Source: Trichinella spiralis (Eukaryota > Nematoda > Enoplea > Trichinellida > Trichinellidae). Taken from it: a DNA stretch of 63,546 nucleotides. This document shows, piece by piece, positions 24,647 to 35,157 of the stretch (position 1 is its first letter; each line of letters opens with the position of its first letter). Made by a program: the position numbers and the translations under genes. The stretch lies in contig CM012954.1 in NCBI GenBank assembly GCA_000181795.3, forward strand, positions 5,491,828-5,555,373. Direction: 5' to 3'. A model generated the notes under the pieces. It worked only from the letters and a program-made list of their open reading frames with translations, ran no database searches and was not told where the DNA came from.

Positions 24647-24922
24647 TTCGATTTTTACATCGCCGACGAACAACTGGCCAACCTCATCAGAACAATCGAC
24701 AAACTTGATCAAAGTTTAATTAAACAAAAACTTGAACAGATAACAAACAAGACGACGAAAAAAAGTGGGATTTATTCAAAAACATCTTCCAAATTATGCA
24801 AAATTATGATCAAATCGAATTCAAACATTCTGTGCCGTGAAATTGTTCAATTTTTAAGCATTATACAGTATTTTAAATTGAATTGGTTACTTGAACTTCT
24901 TGAATACTTAAAGTTGAACTAA
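24647..24922 (+). other. open frame with coiled-coil-like sequence, no start codon
   Basis: Ninety-one codons are open between stops. The first half reads as an amphipathic helix (DEQLANLIRTIDKLDQSLIK, then QKLEQITNK) and is less AT-rich than its surroundings. There is no early ATG and no strong flanking splice site, so it may be a decayed exon or chance. Confidence 0.2.
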
Positions 24923-25857
24923 ATTAGCTGTCAAAAATTGGATTTCAGATCAATAATACAAATTTTGAAATGTAAAAATTTCAACTTATTCGACTTTTTT
25001 AATCATAAAAGAATCAAATAATTGTAATTATCCAATTTATTGGATAATGTGTTTTCTCGTTGTATGAAATTGCAATATTTAAATTGTCAAATAAAATTTA
25101 AAAAAAAGTATTATGTGAAATTAATAAAATTCTTCAAATTACGTACAAATTATACGATTGGATTCTTTTACTGAAAAAGAAACGGATAATTAATTATTAA
25201 GCAGCTATTCATAGCAGGCATTCGTCATGAAGCAACAGAATGATAAGCTATTTTTAACAATTCACTGCCGAGTTTTCCTCGCTCAGACTCGCAGAGATGC
25301 ACACAAACGTTACGTATACGAATAAACTGGTGATGGAAAAATTCAATAAATTTCTTGTTATTTCGCGTTGTCGATGTCATTGGTGAGAAGCGAATGATTT
25401 CACTTGTTTGCAATGCATTTAAATGACGAACGTTTTAAAGAAATGCAGTATTGTTTTTACAGAAAAAAAAATGTAAGAATACAAGTTTATTATTTTCGAT
25501 TTGAAAATTATTTATTAAAATATATGCAAAAATTAGTTGGAATTTATTCAATCGATCAATTTTACAATTTCAATTCGAAGCGTACGCTATTCAGAGATTT
25601 TGCCGTTGAAATGGCCAATTCCAGTGGAAAATTGGGTTCACCGCTTGCCCCAGGTATATAATACAGGGTGAATCATTTCTACTGTAATCAATGTTTCCTG
25701 AATTGATTACACTGATTGTCACAATTACATTGACGAAGCGAACAGCGTGGGCATGCTTCAACCCCCTTCATACACAATAATGATAGTCGAGCTTGTTTTC
25801 TTTGCTTTTACCTGTCAGTGCCACTGGTAGGTGATGCCATGAGTGTCCCATGCATAT

Positions 25858-25926
25858 ATGCATCCATCCATCCATCCATCTATTCACCAACGTATGCAGA
25901 AACATATATATACACACACACACACG
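25858..25926 (+). repeat. CATC and CA microsatellites
   Basis: A short run of CATC units near 25862-25880 is followed by TA and then about eight CA units ending near 25926. Confidence 0.8.
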
Positions 25927-26297
25927 CATCTTTCTCTATACACGTTAAATTAAATAAACTGGTTTCACTGAATCATCAACGTTAACAATATTATGCGTAA
26001 TTTCTTCTCAACGTCAGTTACGAAGCATACTCGTATGTCAGACGCACATATGCATATACACGGACATACGTATGCTTTCAAATTATCTACATTCGAATCG
26101 GTTGTTTCATCTCGCTTTGCCATCTATTCAATGGTGAAATTTTTACGCTCATTCACCATCGCTGTTTCGCGTTTTCAGGTGATTTGTTTCAATTATAAAA
26201 TTCGTATATTTCCATTTTTCAGTTCCAAAAATCTCTCTCTCTCCTCCACCTCTTCTTCAACTTTAAAACTATATCACAAAGTTAACAAAGTGACAAA

Positions 26298-27443
26298 ATG
26301 CCTCTCACCGCTGGAGACTGTTGCAAAATGTGCTGTTCGTTGATCATTCCGGTAAGCAATCGATTCATCCCATTCATTATAATATAATTTTCAATATTAT
26401 TCACATGATAAGCTAAAATATTCTATCGTAATGATTTGATTTTCTACATACCTGAATTAATTTTTCTCGTCAATTTTGACCAAACTATAAATAAAATTTT
26501 AAACTTTTATAAGTGAAAAAAAATTCCCTTTAAAATTACCACTGGTTACTGTAATAATCATTGACAATGGAAAAATAGAAAAGAACAAAAATGAACTGTT
26601 ATTTTCTTTTGTTTTTTGTGTTCTGATTTCAATTTACATAAATTTACATAAATTTATTTAATTTTTAAATTTTATTCGTTTATATATAAATGTGAATAAT
26701 TGTTTGCACAAAAGTTGAAAGTGGTGAAATGTTTCAATGGGCGTCATTTTTCAAAAATTCTCGTCCATGGCCAGTTTTATTGACGATTCGATTTGTAAAT
26801 TGCAATGCCGAAAGCAAACAAATGGCGGTCATACTTTTCGTCTGTAGCGAAAATGTTCAATATTGAATATTTTACAATATTGACAATTGTCCATCTGGAT
26901 GGAAAATTTATTGCAGTTTGTTTGTTGTTCGTTGGCATAAATTTACAACAAACCGGTTGGTTTGTGATTTTTTCTGAGGGTAGTTTGAAAAATTATTATT
27001 AAAATTAATTTTCGTTTTTTTTCCTCTTGTAATTAACGAACGGTTGATTTGGAAATAAGAATATTATGCAAATTTCTGTTCGAATCTTTTCCATCCCAAT
27101 TTCTTTCTTCTTGTACGAACAGGTTGACAATTCGCAAAACCGGTTTGATAGATTTTGCGACAACTTTTACCGTCGTTTGTACAAACAAGGCCAATAATCT
27201 TTATTTTTGGGGGAAAAAAAATTTTATAATCGTAAAATTCCATTTGAAACTTCTAATATGCCAACAGTATTTATTTTGTCTTGTAAAAGAACATGAAATT
27301 ATTTCTCCCATATTTTATTTCAGCCAATTGGAGTTTTCATGGAGGTGGGATGTACGGCACAGTTGGCTATCAACATCCTGCTTACACTTCTCGGCTACAT
27401 TCCCGGTTTAATTCACGCCTGTTACATAATATGCAAATATTGA
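26298..27443 (+). CDS. PMP3/UPF0057 family small membrane protein
   Basis: Two exons, 26298-26351 and 27324-27443, encode 57 residues, the usual length for the family. The N-terminus MPLTAGDCCKMCCSLIIP is followed across a phase-0 intron by PIGVFMEVGC, then LAINILLTLLGYIPGLIHAC. The two hydrophobic helices with the conserved PP-x-GV and LLTLLGYIPGLIHA motifs are diagnostic of the Pmp3/Ric1/low-temperature-response family. These proteins sit in the plasma membrane and affect membrane potential and salt tolerance in yeast and plants. The role in animals is not settled. The intron of 972 bp is long for this window and contains no supported gene. Confidence 0.92.
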
Positions 27444-27920
27444 ACGTTGCTGTACAGCGATTAACTGCCCGCAAAATATTATGACCCTTTCCACAGTTGA
27501 TTCTCATCTCAGCGCGTACGTGCATATCCATTATCATATTGTTTCTTTCTTGTTTCGTTTGCTTTATTGGAAATATCCATCTACTACTTCTCCTCTTTCC
27601 TGTTCAGCTAATTAATTAATCATGGCTTTTGCTGTTGATTTGCATGACTTTTGCGTTGCTAAATAAGAATGCCGTTCAAATTATTATTATTATTTCCAAT
27701 TGACAAATTCAGATGAATTTTTCTTTTTTTTATTATTACTTATTCTGATCATAACAAATGAAAGTACTGTATTGACTTTGTTTCAATGAATAATTGATCT
27801 GTATTATATATTTCACAATTGTGCAGATTAATTAAAAATAGACAAAACAACAACAACAAAAGTTGCATACTGTACGTACGTAAATGTATGTATTGTTTGT
27901 GAAATATGAATTGCATGCTT
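27444..27920. other. converging 3' flanks
   Basis: Downstream of the PMP3 stop on plus and of the CLP1 stop on minus. No coding exon seen. Confidence 0.5.
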
Positions 27921-29350
27921 TCAGTGCATGTCCATGAAAGTGATTTCGGTGTAGAGGAGAATTTTCGACGGCAACGGTGTCGGCTGCGGTGACAGTACCG
28001 TGAACAGCTTCTTCTCCATCGACACTTCGCTAACCCATATGAAACCGGCAACGTTGGTGTTCAGGATGTCGTCGTCGGCAGTTTCGCAAAAGCTGACCGC
28101 CAGTATATGGTTGAGAAGCTCGTTGGACGGAGTGACGGGAACAATTTTCAAGCTCGTATCTTCGGCTTTCATGCCCAACGGCATGCAAGAGTCGGGCAAC
28201 ATTGGGGCGCCAATTTTGAATATCAGCACGTCGGCAAAGTTCACGTCGAAAGTGTGCGGATAGTAGGGTTGCTGACTGGACCCGTAAAAGTATTCGTGAA
28301 TTCGAGCCCTTCTAGAGGCGATGCGCATTTCACGACTTCGCTCTTCCACACCGCCGGATTTCGGTTGGTGAATTACTTTCACGCACGGGGCCAAATCTCG
28401 CCTCATTTCGTTGTACAATCGTTCGTGATCCAACACAACCACCACGTCGACCTTGAACAAATAACCATTTATAAATCAATAAACAAACAAACAAACAAAG
28501 TCGTACATCCAAAGCTTCAACCGCCTTGACCAGGCAAGTATAGCCGGCGCCTTTTACCCAACCGCTGGTGTTGATCACAAAGCCGCTAGTGTTGGCCGAT
28601 CGGTTTTCCGCGCAACGTTGATTCAACACTTTCGCCAACTGTTCCACCAACGTGTTGTACAAGCTGATGTTGGCACCGGGCGAAAGGTGACCATAAGAAA
28701 AGACAATGGGCATTCGCTTGTCGAAGCCTTCAATTGGATCGGCGGATTTTTCAACGTAAAGCGCGCTCAACGTGCCCGGAACTGATATTTGGCCCTGGCC
28801 GACATCCATGTCGACGAACGTTGGCGTGCGTCCCATTCGAACCGCATAATTCAACAAAATTCGACAATACGTACTTTTGCCAACGTCGGTGGGACCTCAA
28901 AATTGATCAAAAATGAACAACACATAAATCCTAAAACATCACACCCACCTACGACCATAATTCTCGGACCACGAATATTCTTGCGGTCTGCGTTTTGACG
29001 CATGTAATCAATAGCGGCGTGGGTATTCAAATATACAACCATAGGTGTATGCGTGGCCACGTACAAACCCTCGGCTGGACCCGTAACGTGCAACGTGCAA
29101 CCATGCCACGTGTATACGCCCACTCGAAGGCCCGAATCACACTGGTAAGGTTTGTTTCGCATCAATTCAGAACCAAATATCTCGGCTATGCCGTCGATCA
29201 ATTCCAACGTCACGACACCTTTAGACGCTTCAAATCTATCGTTTTAACGTTTTTAACATTCATCTTTTAAATAGAAATTCAAACATACCTCAATTCTTCA
29301 TCTTCCTTCAGCTTGAAAACTTGAAGTGATGATGTTGTATTATCTGACAT
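27921..29350 (-). CDS. CLP1: CLP1, polyribonucleotide 5'-hydroxyl kinase
   Basis: Four exons: 29350-29289, 29235-28949, 28895-28507 and 28451-27921. They give 422 residues, close to the 425 of human CLP1. The N-terminal domain contains [20 protein letters not shown]. The Walker A motif GPTDVGKST is split by the second intron. [14 protein letters not shown] and the [12 protein letters not shown] region follow, and the C-terminal domain ends in [13 protein letters not shown]1 phosphorylates RNA 5'-hydroxyls and is part of pre-mRNA cleavage factor II and of the tRNA splicing endonuclease complex in the nucleus. An acceptor-like AATTTCAG at 29368-29370 lies 17 bases before the ATG. The gene follows the SEFIR receptor on the same strand after 189 bp, so they could share an operon. 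Confidence 0.95.
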
Positions 29351-29367
29351 TTGCAAAACTTGTGAAT

Positions 29368-29375
29368 CTGAAATT
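29368..29375 (-). promoter_or_regulatory. candidate trans-splice acceptor before CLP1
   Basis: Minus-strand AATTTCAG ends at 29368, in the 189 bp gap after the upstream gene. A spliced-leader acceptor here would free CLP1 from a shared transcript. An ordinary leader intron is the alternative. Confidence 0.35.
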
Positions 29376-29539
29376 GAAAAATCCCAACAATTTTTTCTAA
29401 AAAAAACACATGTATAAACCTTCAGAAAAAAATTGAAATAATATATCAGAGTTAGTAGAATCCCACATGGAATATCAGAACAATGATTTGTACGAAAGAT
29501 ATTATTTTACTTCTCTGAAATGAACGAATAGGAAACAAA

Positions 29540-31444
29540 TCAATCACTGTCGAAATCACCAGGATCCGGTGGCAACAGTGGACGCTGATTTGGCATTACC
29601 GAACAACTTGAAGCATCAGGTGGAAGCAACTGGTACACGTGACAGTTGTGAGCATGCTTGTCAAACGCTTCCATCGGATCCAAAATGGCCAGATCATCGA
29701 CATGGTCGGCCAAACTCAATGCCGAAAATGAAACTGCTTTCGACGAGCTGATCAACTTTTCCCCACCGGTCTCAGTTCCATCGTCGACGGAATTGAAGCC
29801 GCCGGTATTGGAATTGGTCGAGCAAAATTCAATTGCCGAACGCAGCTCACCAACCAGTGGACAATTGGACAACTGCAACAACGCTGGACAGGGATAATCT
29901 TGCCGATGGAGACGAACCGCCAACAAGTCGAGTTGGTCAATCAAACAACACTGGATCCACGGCGAGCAGCACAAGAACGGCGGCACCAAGCTGGTGGGCG
30001 TGTAGCTGAAGCGTGCGCACAAATAAAGCGCCCGGTTGGTTTCACGGTCGCTGACCGCTCGTTGGACAACGGCAGTGAAGCCCAGCGGCGCAATTTCTGC
30101 CCAAGGACGAACACCACAACCAGATGACGTGGACTGGATCATTCCTTTGGATAAAACGAGCAAAAATGTATCCGCTCTTTGCAAGCAATCGACCATCCAA
30201 TCCACGGCACTGACTGACGAATCCTGCAACGCCCACTCGTCGACCATCACTTCACAATTCAGAACTTCGTTCAGGAGGCGAGCAAGCGCCATGACGCAAC
30301 GGCAGTGCGCTTCATCGTCGTGGGAGTAAATTAGCAGCACCTTGGGTCGGCAGCGTACCGGCAACGGCACCACTGGTTCGCGCTGTTCCATTTGGGCTCT
30401 TCTTCTCAGCCTTCGATCGCGTTTCACTATCACATACTGGCTCCATGCCAACGAGATTATCAACAACGACAACGTACAACAAAGAAACGCCAGCGACAAA
30501 AAGCCAGCCTTTCTAGCGGACTGCTGTTCACTGTCGTCGTAATCTCTGTCCAAGAAAAAAGGCACCGCCTGGCTAGGGCACCGGCCCAGTGGTTCGCAGT
30601 TGTCGTGCAGTACGTGGAATTCGACCGTATACTCGCCGGCATTCAAACCGACAAAGCTGACTTCACTGGACCAGTTGACCACTTGTTGGGTATTTTTCAA
30701 AACGTAAACCGAATCCACACGTTGCCAAAGGTCAATTCGACCGTGGACGGTCATTTTGGGCGAGCTGGTGCGCACCAGAAGCCGGTCGAGGTGGTTCAAG
30801 TCGATCAAAATGAACGGCAACCAATCGCCGGCGTCGCTTTCCAATCGAAAAGCGTCCGGACTGTAAGCCAAATACCGCAGCATGCAAGCCTGAGTATGCA
30901 CGGACACGTTCACCTCGATCACCGACATGTCCGGCAGTGGGAAACAATCCAAGCCGGCCGAAAGAAATCCCGAAACTTGGGACATGTTCCATTCGAGCAT
31001 TCGACAAGTCCGCAGATGGGCGGTTCGATTGCAGAATGCATTTTTCACGCCGACCACTTGCAAACAACGGAACCGACTGACCGCAGCCCCATGACAGCCG
31101 GTTGCCAAGTGCAAACTAACATTCAGTTTCACAAACGGAGCGTAGATGTTCTGTTCAACCACATAAGCTTGCAATTCCACGCGCACATCGTCCTCTTCAA
31201 CGTCGCATGTTCTCAACTGCACACCGCCGCTATCATTGGAAGTTGGAGCGAAACTTGCCCAACGATTTTCACAAGAAGATGTGTTGCGATAAAATAGGCA
31301 AGTCGCGTCCTGGTTGTCGATGAAATTGCAAGAATATCCACAAAAATCACCACAACTTCTATACCAGCAGAACACAACCAAAATAACAAACACCAACTGA
31401 TTCAGCATCCATCTCGCAAAGTGTGTTCGACCAACATGCCTCAT
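29540..31444 (-). CDS. IL-17-receptor-like membrane protein with SEFIR domain (ILCR type), intronless
   Basis: One uninterrupted frame of 634 residues. A signal-like hydrophobic segment lies near residues 12-28. A Cys-rich ectodomain of about 280 residues with N-glycosylation sites follows, then a single helix near residues 313-337 (GFLSLAFLCCTLSLLIISLAW) and a basic stop-transfer KRDRRLRRR. The cytoplasmic SEFIR domain spans about residues 367-510, with PKVLLIYSHDDEAHCRCVMA, CEVMVDEWAL and ADTFLLVLSKG. SEFIR domains recruit Act1-type adaptors in IL-17 signalling. C. elegans ilcr-1 and ilcr-2 encode such receptors, acting in neurons with IL-17. A Ser/Asp-rich tail ends in PLLPPDPGDFD. An acceptor CTTTTAG ends at 31513, about 70 nt before the ATG. 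The lack of introns in a 1.9 kb gene is odd here. Its GC content is also above the window average. Confidence 0.8.
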   Translation of the reverse strand: MRHVGRTHFARWMLNQLVFVILVVFCWYRSCGDFCGYSCNFIDNQDATCLFYRNTSSCENRWASFAPTSNDSGGVQLRTCDVEEDDVRVELQAYVVEQNIYAPFVKLNVSLHLATGCHGAAVSRFRCLQVVGVKNAFCNRTAHLRTCRMLEWNMSQVSGFLSAGLDCFPLPDMSVIEVNVSVHTQACMLRYLAYSPDAFRLESDAGDWLPFILIDLNHLDRLLVRTSSPKMTVHGRIDLWQRVDSVYVLKNTQQVVNWSSEVSFVGLNAGEYTVEFHVLHDNCEPLGRCPSQAVPFFLDRDYDDSEQQSARKAGFLSLAFLCCTLSLLIISLAWSQYVIVKRDRRLRRRAQMEQREPVVPLPVRCRPKVLLIYSHDDEAHCRCVMALARLLNEVLNCEVMVDEWALQDSSVSAVDWMVDCLQRADTFLLVLSKGMIQSTSSGCGVRPWAEIAPLGFTAVVQRAVSDRETNRALYLCARFSYTPTSLVPPFLCCSPWIQCCLIDQLDLLAVRLHRQDYPCPALLQLSNCPLVGELRSAIEFCSTNSNTGGFNSVDDGTETGGEKLISSSKAVSFSALSLADHVDDLAILDPMEAFDKHAHNCHVYQLLPPDASSCSVMPNQRPLLPPDPGDFDSD

Positions 31445-34103
31445 AATTTATCACTCTACCAAAATAACCAACTTTTGCAGAGTCATTCGTTGAAATGACT
31501 TCCGTTTATTCCCTAAAAGAAAAGAAATAAAAGAAAAACTTCAATTTCACATATTCTTTTTTCTCCCCTTCAAAAGCAAGAATCTATTTAATTAACCTGA
31601 AAAAAATGAATATGCCATCTTTGTAGCCATTTCTTTTTCTCTTCGCCATTCACCACATCATTTCTTGGTTCTACTTCCGGCTGTACTAGGCTGTGATTAA
31701 GAAAAAGAAGGAAAAAAACGACATGCAACTTGCTACAAGCTGTTCAATTCAATCTCTTTTCATTACTTCAAACAGTACTGTTGTAAACAAAACATTTTTG
31801 CACATTTTGCAGCAATACATATGAAAGACGATCAACACCAACAATAAAAACGTCCATTTGCCAAATGTGACAGCTCAGCTACCTTATTTCACCACTATTT
31901 GCACTGAAATTCAATGAAAAATAGCAACATTAAACAAACGCATTGCGTTTTCAATCGCGTAATACACAAAATGCAAATATAATATATTATTTATCACTTT
32001 ATTATTTAATAATAATTAAAAACGTACTGAAAAAATAACTGCGCATTTTGCAAAAGAAATATATTATGCAAGTTTCGTAATTTTGTACCTGTAAAAGTCA
32101 TGCAAACAGAAGATGACGCTTCTGTTTGTCAAATGAAACGACAAATGTCGAAAATTGTTAAACGATGCAAATATTAATAACGCTTTCTGAGTAAATATAA
32201 AACTTGACAAAATAAACTTTTCAATACGCCGGTTTTGTATTCTGAATGCATTACAGTAACAAAAATGCAAGTTTAATCAAAAGAATAGAATCAAAATTTC
32301 AAATTTATTCTAAGATTGTGAATGCATAAATCAAAAATCAATATTTCATCGATTAAAATATTCAACTCGGAATGTGAGCACCAACTTCCGCACAACATGC
32401 ATAACTTTACAAAACGGAATCATTTGCAATGAAGCAAAATGCAAAATAAAATTTTAAAAAGGTTTAAAAGAGATTTAAAAGTTATCGAGTACATCGTAAG
32501 AGATGTGTAATGTGCAACTGCAGTTCAATACTTTGCAGTAGAGAAAGAAATTATTTCGAAAAATGCTACAAGTTACAGTTACAGTAGATTCATTTTTAAG
32601 CAAATACAGTATACCACTTACGCAATGCATTTAATTTTAATTATTAAAAAATTATATTGCAAAAAAATAATTTTATTTTGAAAATACAAATTTAAACAGT
32701 GAAGAATTTGACGTTAATGATGAAGAATATGAATTTGTAAGTGAAATTTTTGTTTTTTGATTTATATTTGTCCATTTGCTCGTTATTCATTATTGATATT
32801 CCACGAAAAGAGCAATTCGCTTCATGTTTTTGACATTTTTTCTTCCTGCTACGTGTTGACAGCTTCGACTGCATTCAATTTATTGCTCAACAGTTTATTC
32901 TTAGGTCAGGTTGCATGAAGTTGATTTGTCTTTTTTGACACAATCATGTCAGAAGGTCAATTGTTACGTCAGCATTGTGTTGTGCAATAGAAATGTAGAA
33001 AAAAAAATTTTCAGCCTTTATTTTTTGCCACTCTTTTCATTGTAGTTCAAACTGAAATGATGAATACTTAATTAAGGGAAAAAAAGATTTAAAAGAATTG
33101 CATTTGTTGCAATTGAATTTTCATTTAAATATTGTTCTGCGCTGTGGTATTTATGTTGCAAGTGTGTTGTGGTTGCTTTATGCAATTTGCGCTAGTTGTG
33201 TTGAAATTTTTCTCAAACTGATATTAGTCTTTTTTCTTGAATCACGTAGTGAAATGCAAATTTAACTTTTGCAAATGAAATAGAACAATTGCCAAAAAAT
33301 TGAATAATGACGTAATTTGCAATGTGACTTACTTCCATCTAACTGCGATTGTGTCTGTTCGGTTATGTCCTACTGTAGGTGGTGGAAATTTTGTCCGTGT
33401 TAAGATGAGAAAAAGATTTTTCAGCTAGCACAACAGGTCAGCGGAGTGCGCGTTCTAGAAACATACTAATTTGAAAGCATTCACAAAATCAGGCGGCCCA
33501 TTTTCAACCGACTCTGATATGCATGCGAAGAAGCGACAAATAAATATGCTTAAACGTAACAATTTTTATTCGTTCATATTGTGACGTCGTGATTGAAGTC
33601 CAAGTTACACGCCCATGCAAGAAGAAAGAATTGTTGATATCGATTGCAAAGGACCAGCCTTGGCAAATGGGGATGAAAAAAGAATAAATTATACCGCTAA
33701 TATTATCTATCAGTTAGAAGGGGATAAGAATTGAATTTGTTTTCCAAAATAAATGGGAAAGTTTCACGAAACAGTTTCAGAAACTTTTCAATTGGATCGA
33801 CCAGATAAATAAGATGAATGGCATATGATGGGAAAGTTGAAATGAATACATTTTCGGGGCGGGATAACTTTGTTGTTGTTGTTTGCTGATTGTTTTCCTG
33901 TTCACGACGACACAGTGCAATAGTGATGAATTGACCGCAGATGACACTGGGATATTGTCAGTGCATTGCGTTCAATGGTGCCAAAAATTGTTAAAAAGCG
34001 ACAACGAAATAAGTACGTACAAATTGAAAGAGAAAAAATGCAGTAGTTGATGATTTGGCGGGTTAGGATTGACCAGTTGGCAAAATCAGACTGGAAAAGA
34101 CGC
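31445..34103. other. AT-rich intergenic region
   Basis: No confident gene. The only coding-like item is a 39-codon plus-strand frame at 33615-33734. Minus-strand frames at 33902-34103 belong to the collagen 3' side and are out of frame with it. Confidence 0.45.
33615..33734 (+). CDS. possible small ORF of 39 residues
   Basis: The ATG-started frame reads MQEERIVDIDCKGPALANGD and then EKRINYTANIIYQLEGDKN, a balanced composition unlike the surrounding AT-rich noise. A TGACGTCG string lies 30 bp upstream. No family, no splice sites. It could equally be a chance frame. Confidence 0.2.
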   Translation: MQEERIVDIDCKGPALANGDEKRINYTANIIYQLEGDKN

Positions 34104-35033
34104 TCAGCGTCGAGTTCCGTCGGAGAAGAACACACCGCCGTCGAGGGCACAGTATTTGGGACAGATGCCCTTCTCTCCAGCCGGACCTGGAGGACCAGCG
34201 GGACCCTGCGGGCCGGGCAATCCTTCTTCACCTTGTGGGCCGGTTGCGCCAGGTGGACCTTGGGGACCTTTTTCTCCTGGTTCACCATCCTTGCCCGGTT
34301 CGCCTGGTGGACCTTGGACACCTTGCGGACCTGGATCGCCTGCTTCTCCTTGTTCGCCGATGATTGGTTCTGGCGCGATTGCTGGTGAGCCTGGATCACC
34401 GGGAGCTCCGTCTGGTCCTGGCAAACCTGGTGGGCCGGGTGGACCCTGTGGACCGGGTGGTCCTGGCATCGCATCTTTGCCTTGTTTTCCACTGTTGCCT
34501 GGTTCGCCCGGATCGCCAGGTGGTCCAGGTGGACCTTGGGGTCCGGGTGGTCCTGGTGGGCAGGGTTTGCACGGAGGTGGGATGACTGGCTCGCAAGGCG
34601 CTTGAGCGGGCGAACCGGGCATGCCAGGCATGCCTGGAGCACCAGGCTTTCCAGGTTTGCCGGGACGGCCAGCCGGACCCGGAGGACCGGGCAGTCCAGG
34701 AATGCAGCAGTCATCGCAAGAACTTTCCGTCTCTTTCGTCTCATCGGTGACCGGTATTCCAGCTCCACTTCCAGACAAAGCACCGTATGCGTCGACTTGT
34801 CTTCGGGTTCGGTTCATTTTGGGGAAATTTTTCAAAAAGTTCACCTCGGAGAAAATGTCCTTAGTGGAACCTTTGCAAAACTTCAACTCGTGCGACATTT
34901 GCACCCGGACGTGCTGGACATAGTTGTAAGCCATTGGCAAACTGATGCACACGGCCAGCACCGCGGTAACGCTGAACGCCACCGAAGAATAAGCGACGAA
35001 CTTGTAAGCTTTGAGCCGAATATCCGATTCCAT
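34104..35033 (-). CDS. nematode cuticle collagen
   Basis: Single exon, 309 residues. The N-terminal domain [20 protein letters not shown] with following [20 protein letters not shown] is the nematode cuticle collagen N-domain (a type II membrane anchor). The subtilisin-type site RTRR near residue 78 would release the mature chain. Cysteine clusters ([17 protein letters not shown], and CPKYC at the end) flank Gly-X-Y blocks that are interrupted near [13 protein letters not shown]. Cuticle collagens assemble as trimers in the exoskeleton and are transcribed in bursts at each moult. I chose the ATG at 35033 because the N-domain begins there. The 11 residues upstream in the same frame are not typical and lack an ATG of their own. 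Confidence 0.95.
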   Translation of the reverse strand: MESDIRLKAYKFVAYSSVAFSVTAVLAVCISLPMAYNYVQHVRVQMSHELKFCKGSTKDIFSEVNFLKNFPKMNRTRRQVDAYGALSGSGAGIPVTDETKETESSCDDCCIPGLPGPPGPAGRPGKPGKPGAPGMPGMPGSPAQAPCEPVIPPPCKPCPPGPPGPQGPPGPPGDPGEPGNSGKQGKDAMPGPPGPQGPPGPPGLPGPDGAPGDPGSPAIAPEPIIGEQGEAGDPGPQGVQGPPGEPGKDGEPGEKGPQGPPGATGPQGEEGLPGPQGPAGPPGPAGEKGICPKYCALDGGVFFSDGTRR

Positions 35034-35150
35034 TTTAATGTGGGAAATTTTCTTTTCGAACACCACAGCAGACAGTGTACTTTACGCTGGAGTGGAAGTT
35101 GCTGGACGATCTGAACAGATCGAATGATTGCTTGAAATTTGTTCTCCGAT

Positions 35151-35157
35151 TTTTATA
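35151..35157 (-). promoter_or_regulatory. TATA box of the collagen gene
   Basis: Minus-strand TATAAAA lies 118 bp upstream of the collagen start codon, a distance that leaves about 90 nt of 5' UTR. Collagen genes in nematodes commonly have TATA promoters. Confidence 0.5.

Larger units (their letters stand above)
23162..26297. other. long AT-rich intergenic region
   Basis: No confident gene. It holds the unexplained open frame at 24647-24922, a CATC/CA microsatellite patch at 25860-25925, and a short ATG exon-like string at 25611-25653 (MANSSGKLGSPLAPG before GTATAT) with no downstream partner. Confidence 0.4.

Noticed and set aside
26805-27411. Frames inside the long PMP3 intron
   Set aside because: AT-rich, no family, and without splice support. 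The intron boundaries are fixed by the conserved protein.
30392-31297. A 301-codon plus-strand frame opposite the SEFIR receptor
   Set aside because: It is antisense to a frame with a clear domain and membrane helix and has no features of its own.
33902-34783. A 293-codon minus-strand frame rich in His, Gln and Arg
   Set aside because: It is a frame shadow of the Gly-X-Y collagen repeats. The collagen frame explains the periodicity.
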